The notes: generated by a model not told the origin, from the sequence alone. 59,067 bases of DNA from Candidatus Allofournierella merdavium (GCA_019118765.1 DWYI01000019.1:1-59067), one strand, 5' to 3'. Counted from the stretch's first letter, positions 6,563-14,760 are shown. Made by a program: numbers and translations.

Positions 6563-9436
6563 TCAATATTTTTTCAGCAGCGGCATGGCCAGCGTCAGCA
6601 CCGCCCAGGCGGCCTGGTAGAGCACCAGCGCCGGCAGGCCCAGCGCGCCGATGCCGCCGGTGAAGGCCAGCAGCAGCGCCAGCAGGCAGCTGATGGCCAC
6701 CCCCGCCGCCTGCACCAGGCTGGCCACCCGCTCGCCCCAGGCCGCGCCCGCGGCGGCCCGCAGGCCGCCCACGAAGGAGGCAAAACTGCCCATGTGGGTC
6801 ATGCAGCCCTCGGTGGTCTCGGCGTAGGCGGTGTGGGGGGCCAGCAGCCGGCGCTCGGCGCCGGTGAGTACCTTGACGCTGTCGGCCGGCAGGCCGTAGA
6901 GCACCGCCAGCCCCTCGCCCGTGAGGTTGAAGTCGTCGCTCTGCACCAGCAGCGAGACGCCCTGGCGCCGCAGGTCGGCCAGGGTGGCCGCCACCTGGGC
7001 GTTGGCCTTGTAGCTCACCAGGAACATGGCGAACAGCCGCCCGCTCACCGCCAGATAGATGGGCAGGCGCTTGCCCTTGGTGTAGCGGTTTTCATAGTCC
7101 AGGCTGGGGATCTCCAGCCCCTGCTGCTGCATGAAGGCCCGGTTGCCCACGATGACCCGGTTGTTGTTCACCCAGGCGGTGAAGCCGTAGCCCGGCAGGT
7201 TCTCCAGGTTCTCCACCTTGAACAGCATCTCGGTCTTGCCTTGGATGATGGTCATGAACACATCCCGCAGGGTGTCGCACCCTTCGATGAGCACCGAGGC
7301 GGCGTAGAGGATGGCCAGGTCGATGCGCTGCTTGTCGAAGGTCTTGATGCCGTGCAGCCGCACGCTGGCGCTGGGCAGCAGGTCCCGGGCGCCCACCACC
7401 ACCATGTTGGCGCGGCCCAGCTGCTCCATGGCGGACGCGCCGGGGATGACCGCCCCCACCTGGACGGCGCTCTTCTGCGCCAGCAGGCTGGGCAGCGCGC
7501 TCAGCAGGGTGGCCGCCAGCGGCGCGCCCAGGCACAGCGCCCCCGCCAGGGCGTTGACGGCGGCCAGGCCGCCGTGGCCGGCGAAAAGGCTCACCAGGGC
7601 GCTCAGCAGCGCAGCGCCCAGCAAAAGCCAGCTCAGCTTCTGGGCCAGGCCGTCGCTGGCGCGCCGGGAAAAGCTCTGGCGCAAAAAGCCCTTGACCAGC
7701 GAGGTGGGCCGGTTCACCAGCAGGCAGGGCTCCGGTTCCCCCAGGCCCTGCGCCAGCCGGGCGGTGAGCTCGGCGTCCTGCAGGGGCACCGCCGCCGTGT
7801 GTTCGCTGCCGGCGCTGGCCATGCGGAAGTTGCGCACCACCACGCCCTGCATCACAAAGCGCCCGAAAGCGTTGAGGCACAGCAGCAGGGCCGCGGGCGC
7901 CACGAAAAGGGTGAGTTTGTCCGATTCGAACCGGTCGGCCCCCGCCAGCAGCACCACCAGCTGCACCAGCGCGCCCAGGGCCGCCAGGGCGGGGACGGTG
8001 TCGGCGCTGGGCCGCGCCCAGATGCCGGGGATGCCCGCGGCGAACACCCGCCAGTTGACGGCGCACACCGCCAGCAGGCCGATCAGCTGCACCGCCAGCC
8101 AGGCGGCGGGGGCGGTGGCCGGGTCAAGGGGCCCCACGGGGGGCAGCGGACTGCCCTCCACCGCCAGGCCCAGATAGAGCAGCACCGCCGTCACCAGACC
8201 GGTGACCACCGTGCGCAGCGCCAGCCGGCGGCGCATCCCGTCCAGGTCCGCCTGCACCGCGCCGGCGTCGGCGGGATCCTCGTAATCGTCGATGTATTCC
8301 GGTTCCTCCGGCTCGTCAAACACCGCGTCGGCGGGCGCTTCGCCCCCGAACAGCCTGGGCAGCAGGCCGCGGCGGGCGGCGGGTTCCTCCTCCTCCTCGG
8401 CGGGGGCTTCCTCCGGCTCCTCCTCAAAGCGGATGCTGCCGGCGGCCGCCTCCAGATCGTCCAGCGGGCGGGTGGGCTCCTCCGGCCCCTCCAGTTCGAT
8501 GACGCCGGTGTCGCCGCCCCTGGCGGCAGGTTCCACCGGACGGGTGGGCTCGCCGTTCACCGGCAGCGCCACCGGTTCCTCCTCCGGCCGGGGGGCGGGG
8601 TGGGTGTTGGGGATCATCAGGGTGGGCTCGTCCACCCTGATCTCCCCGGTCTCCCCCAGCTCCTCGTCCTCTTCTTCAAAGCCGGCGTCGTCCTTGTGGC
8701 GCAGGAAGCGGGCGAAAAAGCCCGGGTGCTGCTCCGGCTCCTCGTCGGGGATGACCGCCACGCTCTCGCTGAAGAATTTCTGGAACTCGGCGTCGAACTG
8801 CATCGTCTCGCTGATGGTGCCGGTGAAATGGGCCGGGTCCGCCGTGACGGCGGCGGGCTCCGCCACCGTCTGCTGCACCTGCCGCAGCACCTCGTCCGCG
8901 CCGTCCGCATCCCGCCGGCGGGCAGCGGACGCCTCCTCGGCGCCCCGCGCCGCCGGGCGCTGGATGTGCCGGGCGCGCCGCTCCTCCTTCGCGGGGGCCT
9001 GCTCCGCGGCGGCCGGCTTCTCCGCGGGCGCGGGGGCGCTGCGGACCGGCTGCGGCGCGGCCTGTTGTTCGGGGGCCTGCCGCCGGGCGGGCTCCTGCGC
9101 GGGGGCGGAAGCCTGTTTTTCCGGGCTCCGGCGCGGGGCGCCCCCCTGTTCCCGGGAGGGCCGGCGGCGGGGAGGCTCGTTGACGGGAGCGCCCGCCGCC
9201 GGCTGCCGGGCCGGCGGCGGGGCCGCGGCCGTTTGTTCCCCGGGGGCCCCTGCCTGTTCCGTCGGCTTGGCGCGGGCCGCCTCCCTGTTCACGGGCGGCA
9301 GGGGGATGCGGTCGCCCAGGCCCAGGTCGGCCAGGATCTCATCCACCGCCTGATCGCTGGCCGGCTCCGCCGCCCGCTGCTGCTTGAGTGTTTCCAAAAT
9401 CTCGTCCACCGAGCTGGAAAATTTGTTGTCTGGCAC
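6563..9436 (-). CDS. Large membrane protein: P-type ATPase-like pseudoenzyme
   Basis: About 957 residues. Residues 1-410 are Pro/Ala/Glu-rich, charged and probably disordered. About eight hydrophobic segments follow in the P1B-ATPase pattern. The order after them matches P-type ATPases: a membrane helix reading ALCLGAPLAATLLSALP where CPC-type metal motifs sit, then MEQLGRANMVVVGARDLL where DKTGT should be (near 680), an N-domain-like GYGFTAWVNNNRVIVGNRAF (near 750-775), and LVQSDD where TGDN should be (near 830). No GDGxND is seen. The phosphorylated Asp and the metal cysteines are therefore missing, and transport by the usual cycle is unlikely. The GTG at 9436 has GGAGGG at 8-nt spacing. 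The ATG at 9451 has no RBS. It lies 34 nt after rlmB and probably shares its transcript. Function unknown. Confidence 0.75.
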   Translation of the reverse strand: MPDNKFSSSVDEILETLKQQRAAEPASDQAVDEILADLGLGDRIPLPPVNREAARAKPTEQAGAPGEQTAAAPPPARQPAAGAPVNEPPRRRPSREQGGAPRRSPEKQASAPAQEPARRQAPEQQAAPQPVRSAPAPAEKPAAAEQAPAKEERRARHIQRPAARGAEEASAARRRDADGADEVLRQVQQTVAEPAAVTADPAHFTGTISETMQFDAEFQKFFSESVAVIPDEEPEQHPGFFARFLRHKDDAGFEEEDEELGETGEIRVDEPTLMIPNTHPAPRPEEEPVALPVNGEPTRPVEPAARGGDTGVIELEGPEEPTRPLDDLEAAAGSIRFEEEPEEAPAEEEEEPAARRGLLPRLFGGEAPADAVFDEPEEPEYIDDYEDPADAGAVQADLDGMRRRLALRTVVTGLVTAVLLYLGLAVEGSPLPPVGPLDPATAPAAWLAVQLIGLLAVCAVNWRVFAAGIPGIWARPSADTVPALAALGALVQLVVLLAGADRFESDKLTLFVAPAALLLCLNAFGRFVMQGVVVRNFRMASAGSEHTAAVPLQDAELTARLAQGLGEPEPCLLVNRPTSLVKGFLRQSFSRRASDGLAQKLSWLLLGAALLSALVSLFAGHGGLAAVNALAGALCLGAPLAATLLSALPSLLAQKSAVQVGAVIPGASAMEQLGRANMVVVGARDLLPSASVRLHGIKTFDKQRIDLAILYAASVLIEGCDTLRDVFMTIIQGKTEMLFKVENLENLPGYGFTAWVNNNRVIVGNRAFMQQQGLEIPSLDYENRYTKGKRLPIYLAVSGRLFAMFLVSYKANAQVAATLADLRRQGVSLLVQSDDFNLTGEGLAVLYGLPADSVKVLTGAERRLLAPHTAYAETTEGCMTHMGSFASFVGGLRAAAGAAWGERVASLVQAAGVAISCLLALLLAFTGGIGALGLPALVLYQAAWAVLTLAMPLLKKY

Positions 9437-9470
9437 CTTCGATCCCTCCATGCCATATGGGCGTATGTGT

Positions 9471-10247
9471 TCAGCGGCGCTGCCGGGCGATCTCGTACAG
9501 GATGATGCCCGCCGCCACCGAGACGTTGAAGCTGTCCACCCCGGTGCCGCGCCCGGCCATCGAGAGGCGCACCGCGCCGTCGCACAGCTTGCGCACCAGC
9601 GGGCTCACCCCTTTTCCCTCGCTGCCCAGCACCAGCGCCACCGGGCCGGTGAGGTCCGCCTGTTCCAGGGGCTGACCGTCCAGGTCAGCGCAGTAGACGA
9701 ACACTCCCTGTTCCTTCAGGCGGCGGATGCTCTCGCCGATGTTGGCCACCCGGGCCACCGGCAGGCGGGCCGCCGCGCCGGCGCTGCTTTTAAGCACCGT
9801 GGGGGTCACGGCCGCGCCGCCCCGCTTGGGAATGACCACCCCATGCGCGCCGCACAGCAGCGCCGAGCGGATGATCGCCCCCAGGTTGTGCGGGTCTTCC
9901 ACGCCGTCGGCCAGCACCAGGAAGGGAGGCTCCCCCTTCTGGCGGGCGGCGGCCAGCAGATCGTCCAGGGCCGCGTAGGAGATGGAGGAGGCGTAGGCCG
10001 CCACCCCTTGATGGCTGTCGGTGCCGCAGGTGAGGCGCAGCTTGTTGGGGTGCACCCGCTTGACCACCGCGCCCGCCTGCCTGGCCAGCGCAGTGTAGTA
10101 GGACGCCACCGCCTCCGGCAGGCTCTCGCTGAGCAGCACGGTGTCCACGCCGGCGCCGCTTTTCAGCAGTTCCGTCACCGGGTTCTTGCCGTATACCAGG
10201 CTCTGTTCGGGCCCGCCGTTCTCGTGTTTATCGGGGCTGTTGCGCAT
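9471..10247 (-). CDS. rlmB: 23S rRNA 2'-O-methyltransferase, TrmH/RlmB family
   Basis: A 258-residue SPOUT-fold RNA methyltransferase, expected to methylate the ribose of a guanosine (Gm2251 in E. coli numbering) in 23S rRNA with S-adenosylmethionine. The N-terminal L30e-like substrate-binding domain spans about 15-95. The catalytic SPOUT domain has motif 1 DGVEDPHNLGAIIRSA, motif 2 ALVLGSEGKGVS and motif 3 around GVDSFNVSVAAGIILYE. GGAGAC precedes the ATG at 10247. It heads a two-gene unit with the ATPase-like gene. RlmB is favoured over other TrmH relatives because of the extended N-terminal domain. Confidence 0.9.
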   Translation of the reverse strand: MRNSPDKHENGGPEQSLVYGKNPVTELLKSGAGVDTVLLSESLPEAVASYYTALARQAGAVVKRVHPNKLRLTCGTDSHQGVAAYASSISYAALDDLLAAARQKGEPPFLVLADGVEDPHNLGAIIRSALLCGAHGVVIPKRGGAAVTPTVLKSSAGAAARLPVARVANIGESIRRLKEQGVFVYCADLDGQPLEQADLTGPVALVLGSEGKGVSPLVRKLCDGAVRLSMAGRGTGVDSFNVSVAAGIILYEIARQRR

Positions 10248-10481
10248 AGTGTCTCCTTTTTTGAACCGGCGGCCTGCGCCGCCTTGCTTGCCGTATCCAT
10301 ATACACAGAAAAGTATACCACCCTGCCGCGGCTTTTGCCAGTGTTTGACACAAAGTTTCGCCCCGTTTCGACCCCGCCCCTGCGCCGGCGGGCGTTCCCC
10401 GGCGGGATTTTTGGCATTCTGGCAAAAATTTATTCCGAATCTTTGGCAGTAGACGGCCGCGCCCCGCTTTTGTAAAGACGG

Positions 10482-10606
10482 TTATACACTTGGTAATGGC
10501 GTCTTGGGCTTTCCACATGTTGAAAACTCTGTGGAAAATGTTAAAAAACGGCCTGTCCGGGGCACTTTTTCCACAGCGAGGCAGGTTTTCAACCCGGTTT
10601 TCCACA
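10482..10606. repeat. Cluster of DnaA-box-like 9-mers
   Basis: TTTTCCACA, one base from the consensus box TTATCCACA, occurs three times: 10530-10538 (minus), 10567-10575 (plus) and 10598-10606 (plus). Two looser matches, TTATACACT (10482-10490) and CTTTCCACA (10509-10517), lie beside them. AT-rich sequence follows to about 10690. It could be an origin, a DnaA-regulatory or titration site, or chance. Confidence 0.5.
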
Positions 10607-10748
10607 ACGTTGTTGAAAGTTTTTCTGTAAACAAGGGGTTATAAACGGCCTGTCAATATTGGAATTTCGACGGTTTTTACAGGGATTTTGCCCCTTTTTT
10701 CTCTTAATTTACCGCGTCGAAACGCGCCCCGCAGCGGCGGCGCGGCTC

Positions 10749-10777
10749 TTGACTTTGCCGCCCCGGGCCGCTATTGT
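10749..10777 (+). promoter_or_regulatory. Promoter of the OGG-type glycosylase gene
   Basis: TTGACT (10749-10754), 17 bp, TATTGT (10772-10777). It ends about 35 nt before the ATG at 10813 and overlaps the in-frame TTG at 10774, which argues against that earlier start. Confidence 0.65.
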
Positions 10778-10812
10778 ACAGACAGAAGATTTCGCTTTTG
10801 AAAGGAGACGCC

Positions 10813-11658
10813 ATGCTGCTGTTTGAAGAGACCGGCGGGCTGGATCTGGACGCCACCCTGCGCTGCGGCCAGACCTTTTTGTGGCGGCCGCTGGAGGGCG
10901 GCGGCTGGGCCGGCACGGCCGCCGGGCGGGCGGTGACCGCCCGCATGGAGGGAAAGGCGCTGGTGCTGGAGGGGGCGGATGAGGCGGACCGGGCCTTCTG
11001 GGAGCGCTACTTCGCCCTGGACCTGGACTACCCCGCCCTGCTGGGGCGCTTTTGCGCCGGCAGCAAGCGCCTGGCGGCCTGCGTGGAGCACAGCCCGGGC
11101 ATCCGGGTGCTGCGCCAGCCCTTTTTTGAGACGCTGTGCTGCTTTATCATCAGCCAGAACAACAACATCCCCCGCATCACCGCCATCACCGGCCGGCTGT
11201 GCGAGGGGCTGGGCGCGCCGCTGGGCGGCGGCCTGCACGCCTTTCCCGCCCCGGAGGTGCTGGCCGCCCTCCGGCCGGAGGACCTTGCCTTTCTGCGGGC
11301 GGGCTGGCGGGCGGAATATCTCATCGACGCGGCCCGCAGGGTCGCCTCGGGGCTTGTGAGCGAGGCGGCGCTCACAAGCCTGCCCGACGCCGAGGCCCGG
11401 GCGCTGCTGATGACCGTGAAAGGGGTGGGCCCCAAGGTGGCGGACTGTGTGCTGCTCTACAGCCTCTCCCGCTGGAGCGTGGTGCCCATGGACGTGTGGA
11501 TGAAGCGGGCGATGGCGCGCCTTTTCCCCCGGGGCGCGCCGGTGTGCTGCCGGCCGTACCAGGGCATCGCCCAGCAGTTCATCTTCGACTACGCCCGGGA
11601 TGTTCTCCCCCGGAAGACAGCGGACAAAAAAACGACAAAACCCCGCCGGAACGATTGA
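10813..11658 (+). CDS. ogg: 8-oxoguanine DNA glycosylase / AP lyase, OGG1 family
   Basis: A 281-residue base-excision repair enzyme that should remove 8-oxoguanine opposite cytosine and nick the abasic site. An N-terminal OGG domain starts with LRCGQTFLWRP. The HhH-GPD core contains the helix-hairpin-helix KGVGPKVADCVLLYSL, where the Lys in GPKVAD is the expected Schiff-base nucleophile. The activating Asp follows in VPMDVWMKR. The segment CFIISQNNNIPRI is also typical. GGAGAC lies just before the ATG at 10813. The C-terminus is short and basic. The gene is monocistronic and divergent from rlmB. Confidence 0.93.
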   Translation: MLLFEETGGLDLDATLRCGQTFLWRPLEGGGWAGTAAGRAVTARMEGKALVLEGADEADRAFWERYFALDLDYPALLGRFCAGSKRLAACVEHSPGIRVLRQPFFETLCCFIISQNNNIPRITAITGRLCEGLGAPLGGGLHAFPAPEVLAALRPEDLAFLRAGWRAEYLIDAARRVASGLVSEAALTSLPDAEARALLMTVKGVGPKVADCVLLYSLSRWSVVPMDVWMKRAMARLFPRGAPVCCRPYQGIAQQFIFDYARDVLPRKTADKKTTKPRRND

Positions 11659-11683
11659 TTTTGGCCGTCCGATGGGGTATACT
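11655..11683 (+). promoter_or_regulatory. Promoter of fba
   Basis: TTGATT (11655-11660), 17-bp spacer, TATACT (11678-11683), 44 nt upstream of the fba start. The -35 overlaps the last codons of ogg. Confidence 0.8.
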
Positions 11684-11727
11684 GTTTGAGGAATTTCATC
11701 CCATCCAAACGATCGGAGGTCATAAAT

Positions 11728-12591
11728 ATGTTAGTGAATGCCACTGAAATGCTCCAGAAGGCCCGGGACGGCCATTACGCCGTGGGTCAGTTCAACATCA
11801 ACAACCTGGAATGGACCAAGGCCGTCCTGCTCACCGCGCAGGAGATGAACAGCCCTGTGATCCTGGGCGTTTCCGAGGGCGCGGGCAAATACATGACCGG
11901 CTACAAGACCGTGGCCGCCATGGTCAAGGCCATGGTGGAGACCCTGAACATCACCGTGCCGGTGGCCCTGCATCTGGACCACGGCAGCTACGAGGGCGCC
12001 AAGGCCTGCCTGGAGGCCGGGTTCTCCAGCATCATGTTCGACGGCAGCCACTACCCCATCGACGAGAACGTGGCCAAGACCACCGAACTGGTGAAGCTGG
12101 CGCACTCCATGGGTGTTTCGGTGGAGGCCGAGGTGGGCTCCATCGGCGGCGAGGAGGACGGCGTGATCGGCGCCGGCGAGGTGGCCGACCCCGCCGAGTG
12201 CAAGCGCATCGCCGACCTGGGCATCGATTTCCTGGCCGCGGGCATCGGCAACATCCACGGCAAGTACCCCGCCAACTGGAAGGGCCTGGACTTTGACGCG
12301 CTGGACAAGATCCACCAGGCCACCGGCGGCATCCCCCTGGTGCTGCACGGCGGCACCGGCATCCCCGCCGACATGATCAAGAAGGCCATCAGCCTGGGCG
12401 TGTCCAAGATCAACGTGAACACCGAGTGCCAGCTGAGCTTCGCCGCCGCCACCCGCGAATACATCGAGGCCGGCAAGGACCAGCAGGGCAAGGGCTACGA
12501 CCCCCGCAAGCTGCTGCTGCCCGGCTTTGAGGCCATCAAGGCCACCGTCAAGGAGAAGATGGAACTGTTCGGCAGCGTGAACAAGGCGTAA
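11728..12591 (+). CDS. fba: Class II fructose-1,6-bisphosphate aldolase
   Basis: A 287-residue zinc-dependent glycolytic enzyme that interconverts fructose-1,6-bisphosphate with dihydroxyacetone phosphate and glyceraldehyde-3-phosphate. The TIM-barrel signatures are clear: LHLDHGSYE with the catalytic Asp and a zinc His, EAEVGSIGGEED, NIHGKY and VLHGGTGIP with further zinc His residues, and the phosphate-binding KINVNTE. The start is the ATG at 11728 with GATCGGAGGT 8 nt upstream; longer frames lack an RBS. The codon bias is very strong, as expected for a highly expressed gene. It has its own promoter and terminator. A tagatose-bisphosphate aldolase role is possible within this family. Confidence 0.95.
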   Translation: MLVNATEMLQKARDGHYAVGQFNINNLEWTKAVLLTAQEMNSPVILGVSEGAGKYMTGYKTVAAMVKAMVETLNITVPVALHLDHGSYEGAKACLEAGFSSIMFDGSHYPIDENVAKTTELVKLAHSMGVSVEAEVGSIGGEEDGVIGAGEVADPAECKRIADLGIDFLAAGIGNIHGKYPANWKGLDFDALDKIHQATGGIPLVLHGGTGIPADMIKKAISLGVSKINVNTECQLSFAAATREYIEAGKDQQGKGYDPRKLLLPGFEAIKATVKEKMELFGSVNKA

Positions 12592-12620
12592 GCGTCCCCT
12601 TCCCCTTTGCCATTGAACCG

Positions 12621-12653
12621 AAAAAGACCGCCCCACCGGGGCGGTCTTTTTTT
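12621..12653. terminator. Bidirectional terminator between fba and the M56-LytM gene
   Basis: Stem AAAAAGACCGCCCC (12621-12634), 3-nt loop, complement from 12638, then a long T-run. The A-tract on the other side lets it serve the convergent minus-strand gene too. Confidence 0.9.
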
Positions 12654-12697
12654 GTGTGTGCCGGGGCCGCGTTTGTCGGTTTCCCTCCGGGCGGCGG

Positions 12698-14257
12698 TCA
12701 GGCGTCGGGGAAGTAGTCGCGCAGGTCCAGCAGCGCGCCGTCCTGGCGGACCTCCGTATGACACTGCACGCCGGTGGTGTCTCCGGTGGTGCCCACCGTG
12801 CCGATCTGCCGGCCCTGCTCCACCACATCCCCTTCGGCCACGTCAATGCTATCCAGGTGGGCGTAAAGGGTGGAAAGGCCATTCCCGTGGTCGATCTCCA
12901 CCACGTTGCCGTAGCTGTAATGGAACTGAGCCATGGTCACGGTGCCCGCCGCCATGGCCAGCACTTCGCTGCCTTTGGGGGCCATCAGATCCGCCCCCTT
13001 ATGGTAGTCGCTCTTCCAGCGGCTAACGCCGGTGTAGTCCGGCACCGGCCAGATAAACTCCTCCGTTTGCTGCGCGGCGTCTGCCTGCGCAGCACTTTGG
13101 AAAACGGGCGGCTGCGCGCTGTCCGCTGCGGCCGCGCTCTGGGAGGCGGGCGGCTGCGAAGCCGAGTCCGGCGCATCCTGCTCCTGTGAGGAGGACATGC
13201 CTGCCAGCGGCTGGGGCGAGGCGCTGCTCACCGGGGCGGACACCGGGGCGTCAGAGGCCGAAAGGCCCGCCGCCGCGCAGGCGGTGAGGCAGAGGGCGGC
13301 GGCCAGCGCCGCCGCCACCCCGGCGGTGAACCGGCGGCCGGGGGTCGCCGGGTGCAGCAGGGCAGTCAAACGGGCCTTCAGTTCCTTTTTGCTGCCGCCC
13401 AGGCCCGCCGCGCCGGCGGGCAGAGGGCAGCTTTGGGCCGCGTCCAGCAACAGAAGGCCGTAGGCGCGGCGGGCGGCTTCGTCCAGGCCGGCGGCGGCCT
13501 GCGCGTCGCAGGCGTACTCACAGGCCCGGCTCCAGCGGGCCGCATGGAAAGCACACAGAGGATCGAACCAGTGCAGCCGGCAGCACCAGCGCACCAGCGC
13601 CTTGACCCACAGATCGCCCCGGCTCAGATGGGCCGCCTCGTGGCGCAGGGCCAGTTCCAGCCGCCCCAGTTCCATGGCGGCGGGCAGGTAGAGCACCGGA
13701 CGCACAAGGCCGGTCATCACCGGGCCGGCAAGGCCGGGGCAGGCCCGCAGCCGGGGCGCGCGGAGCACGCCCGACCGGGCGCACACCTCCCCCCACAGCG
13801 CTGTCTGTTCCTCCCCCGCGGGGGTGGAGAGGCGCTCCAGCCCCCGGACAAAGCGCAGATACCGCCCCCACTGCCAGAGGGTGCAGAACACCGCGCCTGC
13901 CGCCCACACCCAGGGCAGCGCCGCCAGTGCAAGGGCCACCGGATCCGGCGCGGGAGCCGCCGCGGGCATCGGGCTCAGAGCCGCCGGGGCGGCGCTTTGG
14001 GCGGCGCGGGCGGCCGTGTTCAGCGCCCGGCCCACCGGGGCCAGGGGCGCGGCCACCGGAGCGGGCCTCGCCGCGAAGAGCAGCGCCAGCACCGGCCCCA
14101 CCGGCACCAAAAAGAAGGGAAAGGCCGCCGCCAGCGCCCGGGCCCGGGCGGCGGGCCGCAGCTTGTTCAGCAGCGGCGAGAGGGCCAGGCAGGCCAGCAC
14201 CGCCAGCGCCCCCGCTGCCGAGAGGGGCAGCACCCATGCGTAAAACAGTTCATTCAT
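12698..14257 (-). CDS. BlaR1-like M56 metalloprotease fused to a LytM/M23 domain
   Basis: A 519-residue membrane protein. N-terminal hydrophobic helices (about 5-30, 38-60 and 105-130) flank a cytosolic M56 protease domain with zinc motif HEAAH (206-210) and a downstream EYACDAQA segment. A further helix (about 325-345) leads to a Ser/Gln/Ala-rich outside linker and a C-terminal M23 domain. M23 ligands HKGAD (His419, Asp423) and YAHLD are present, but the final HxH reads QCH (498-500), so one catalytic His is Gln. Canonical BlaR1 carries a penicillin-sensor domain here instead. The ATG at 14257 overlaps the blaI stop by 8 nt (ATGAATGA), implying translational coupling. It probably senses a cell-wall signal and cleaves BlaI; ligand unknown. 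Confidence 0.85.
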   Translation of the reverse strand: MNELFYAWVLPLSAAGALAVLACLALSPLLNKLRPAARARALAAAFPFFLVPVGPVLALLFAARPAPVAAPLAPVGRALNTAARAAQSAAPAALSPMPAAAPAPDPVALALAALPWVWAAGAVFCTLWQWGRYLRFVRGLERLSTPAGEEQTALWGEVCARSGVLRAPRLRACPGLAGPVMTGLVRPVLYLPAAMELGRLELALRHEAAHLSRGDLWVKALVRWCCRLHWFDPLCAFHAARWSRACEYACDAQAAAGLDEAARRAYGLLLLDAAQSCPLPAGAAGLGGSKKELKARLTALLHPATPGRRFTAGVAAALAAALCLTACAAAGLSASDAPVSAPVSSASPQPLAGMSSSQEQDAPDSASQPPASQSAAAADSAQPPVFQSAAQADAAQQTEEFIWPVPDYTGVSRWKSDYHKGADLMAPKGSEVLAMAAGTVTMAQFHYSYGNVVEIDHGNGLSTLYAHLDSIDVAEGDVVEQGRQIGTVGTTGDTTGVQCHTEVRQDGALLDLRDYFPDA

Positions 14258-14621
14258 GGCCCTTCGCCTCCTCGTCCAGCCAGGCCCGCAGTTCCGCCAG
14301 TTCCCCGGCAGAGAGGCCCTTGCCGTCGTACAGCGCCGCAACCATGCTTTTGACGCTGCCGCTGTAATACCGGCCCAGCACTTCTCGGGCCGCCTCGGCC
14401 CGGTAGGCGTCGGCGCTCACCAGCGCCCGGTAGACGTTCTGTTTGCCCCGTTTTTCCACCGCCAGGGCCCCCTTGTTCACCATCCGGGCCAGCAAGGTGA
14501 GCAGGGTGGAGGGCTTCCAGCCCTTCTCCGCCAGCCGCTCGGTGAGCCGCGCCGCCGTGACCGGCGCGTCCAGCTCCCAGACTTTTTCCATGATCTCCAG
14601 TTCCGCGTCGGACAGTTTCAT
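14250..14621 (-). CDS. BlaI/MecI-family transcriptional repressor
   Basis: A 123-residue winged-helix repressor. The N-terminal DNA-binding domain (about 1-75) reads KLSDAELEIMEKVW, then WKPSTLLTLLARMVNKGAL, the family recognition helix region. The C-terminal helices dimerise. Family members are inactivated by proteolysis from a partner M56 protease, here the overlapping downstream gene. The start is the ATG at 14621, which has GGAGG at good spacing. The upstream in-frame ATG at 14636 overlaps that RBS and is rejected. Two repeat-like operators lie just upstream, consistent with autorepression. Confidence 0.9.
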   Translation of the reverse strand: MKLSDAELEIMEKVWELDAPVTAARLTERLAEKGWKPSTLLTLLARMVNKGALAVEKRGKQNVYRALVSADAYRAEAAREVLGRYYSGSVKSMVAALYDGKGLSAGELAELRAWLDEEAKGHE

Positions 14622-14639
14622 TTTCTTCGCCTCCATCTT

Positions 14640-14676
14640 CTACATCTTGTCGACGATTTAATACTACATCATGTAG
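14640..14676 (-). promoter_or_regulatory. Candidate BlaI operators
   Basis: CTACATCATGTAG (14664-14676) is an inverted repeat with a central base. A second, less symmetric copy CTACATCTTGTCG lies at 14640-14652, 24 bp away. BlaI/MecI proteins bind TACA/TGTA half-sites, so these are plausible operators. An AT-rich -10-like stretch lies between them. Confidence 0.55.
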
Positions 14677-14718
14677 AAGATAAATGCAACCCCCGGACCG
14701 CTCTTTTCACAGTTTTTT

Positions 14719-14760
14719 CAAGGGGCGCGGCGCGGAGCGAACGGCACGCCGCGCCCCTTG
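14719..14760. other. GC-rich hairpin of unknown role
   Basis: Perfect 14-bp inverted repeat (CAAGGGGCGCGGCG and complement at 14747-14760) between the blaI regulatory region and the spoIIE terminator. No T-run follows it on either strand, so it is not a standard terminator. Confidence 0.4.

Larger units (their letters stand above)
10248..10812. other. AT-richer intergenic region with DnaA-box-like cluster
   Basis: A gene-free stretch of 565 bp between the divergent rlmB and ogg genes. It contains a probable rlmB promoter (minus-strand TATACT at 10312-10317), a cluster of DnaA-box-like 9-mers at 10482-10606, an AT-rich tail to about 10690, and the ogg promoter. No convincing small ORF is seen. 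Confidence 0.6.

Noticed and set aside
3869-9505. Long open frames on the plus strand opposite the EF-G-like and ATPase-like genes (821 and 903 codons)
   Set aside because: They are antisense shadows of GC-rich, strongly biased genes: His/Gly/Leu-rich low-complexity translations, no RBS and no domains.
10340-10720. Spo0A-box-like GTCGAAA matches around the DnaA-box cluster
   Set aside because: Only 7-base matches without the flanking consensus; expected by chance at this length.
14719-14760. GC-rich hairpin as a terminator for blaI or spoIIE
   Set aside because: No T-run on either side; the spoIIE stop is served by the hairpin at 14855-14899.
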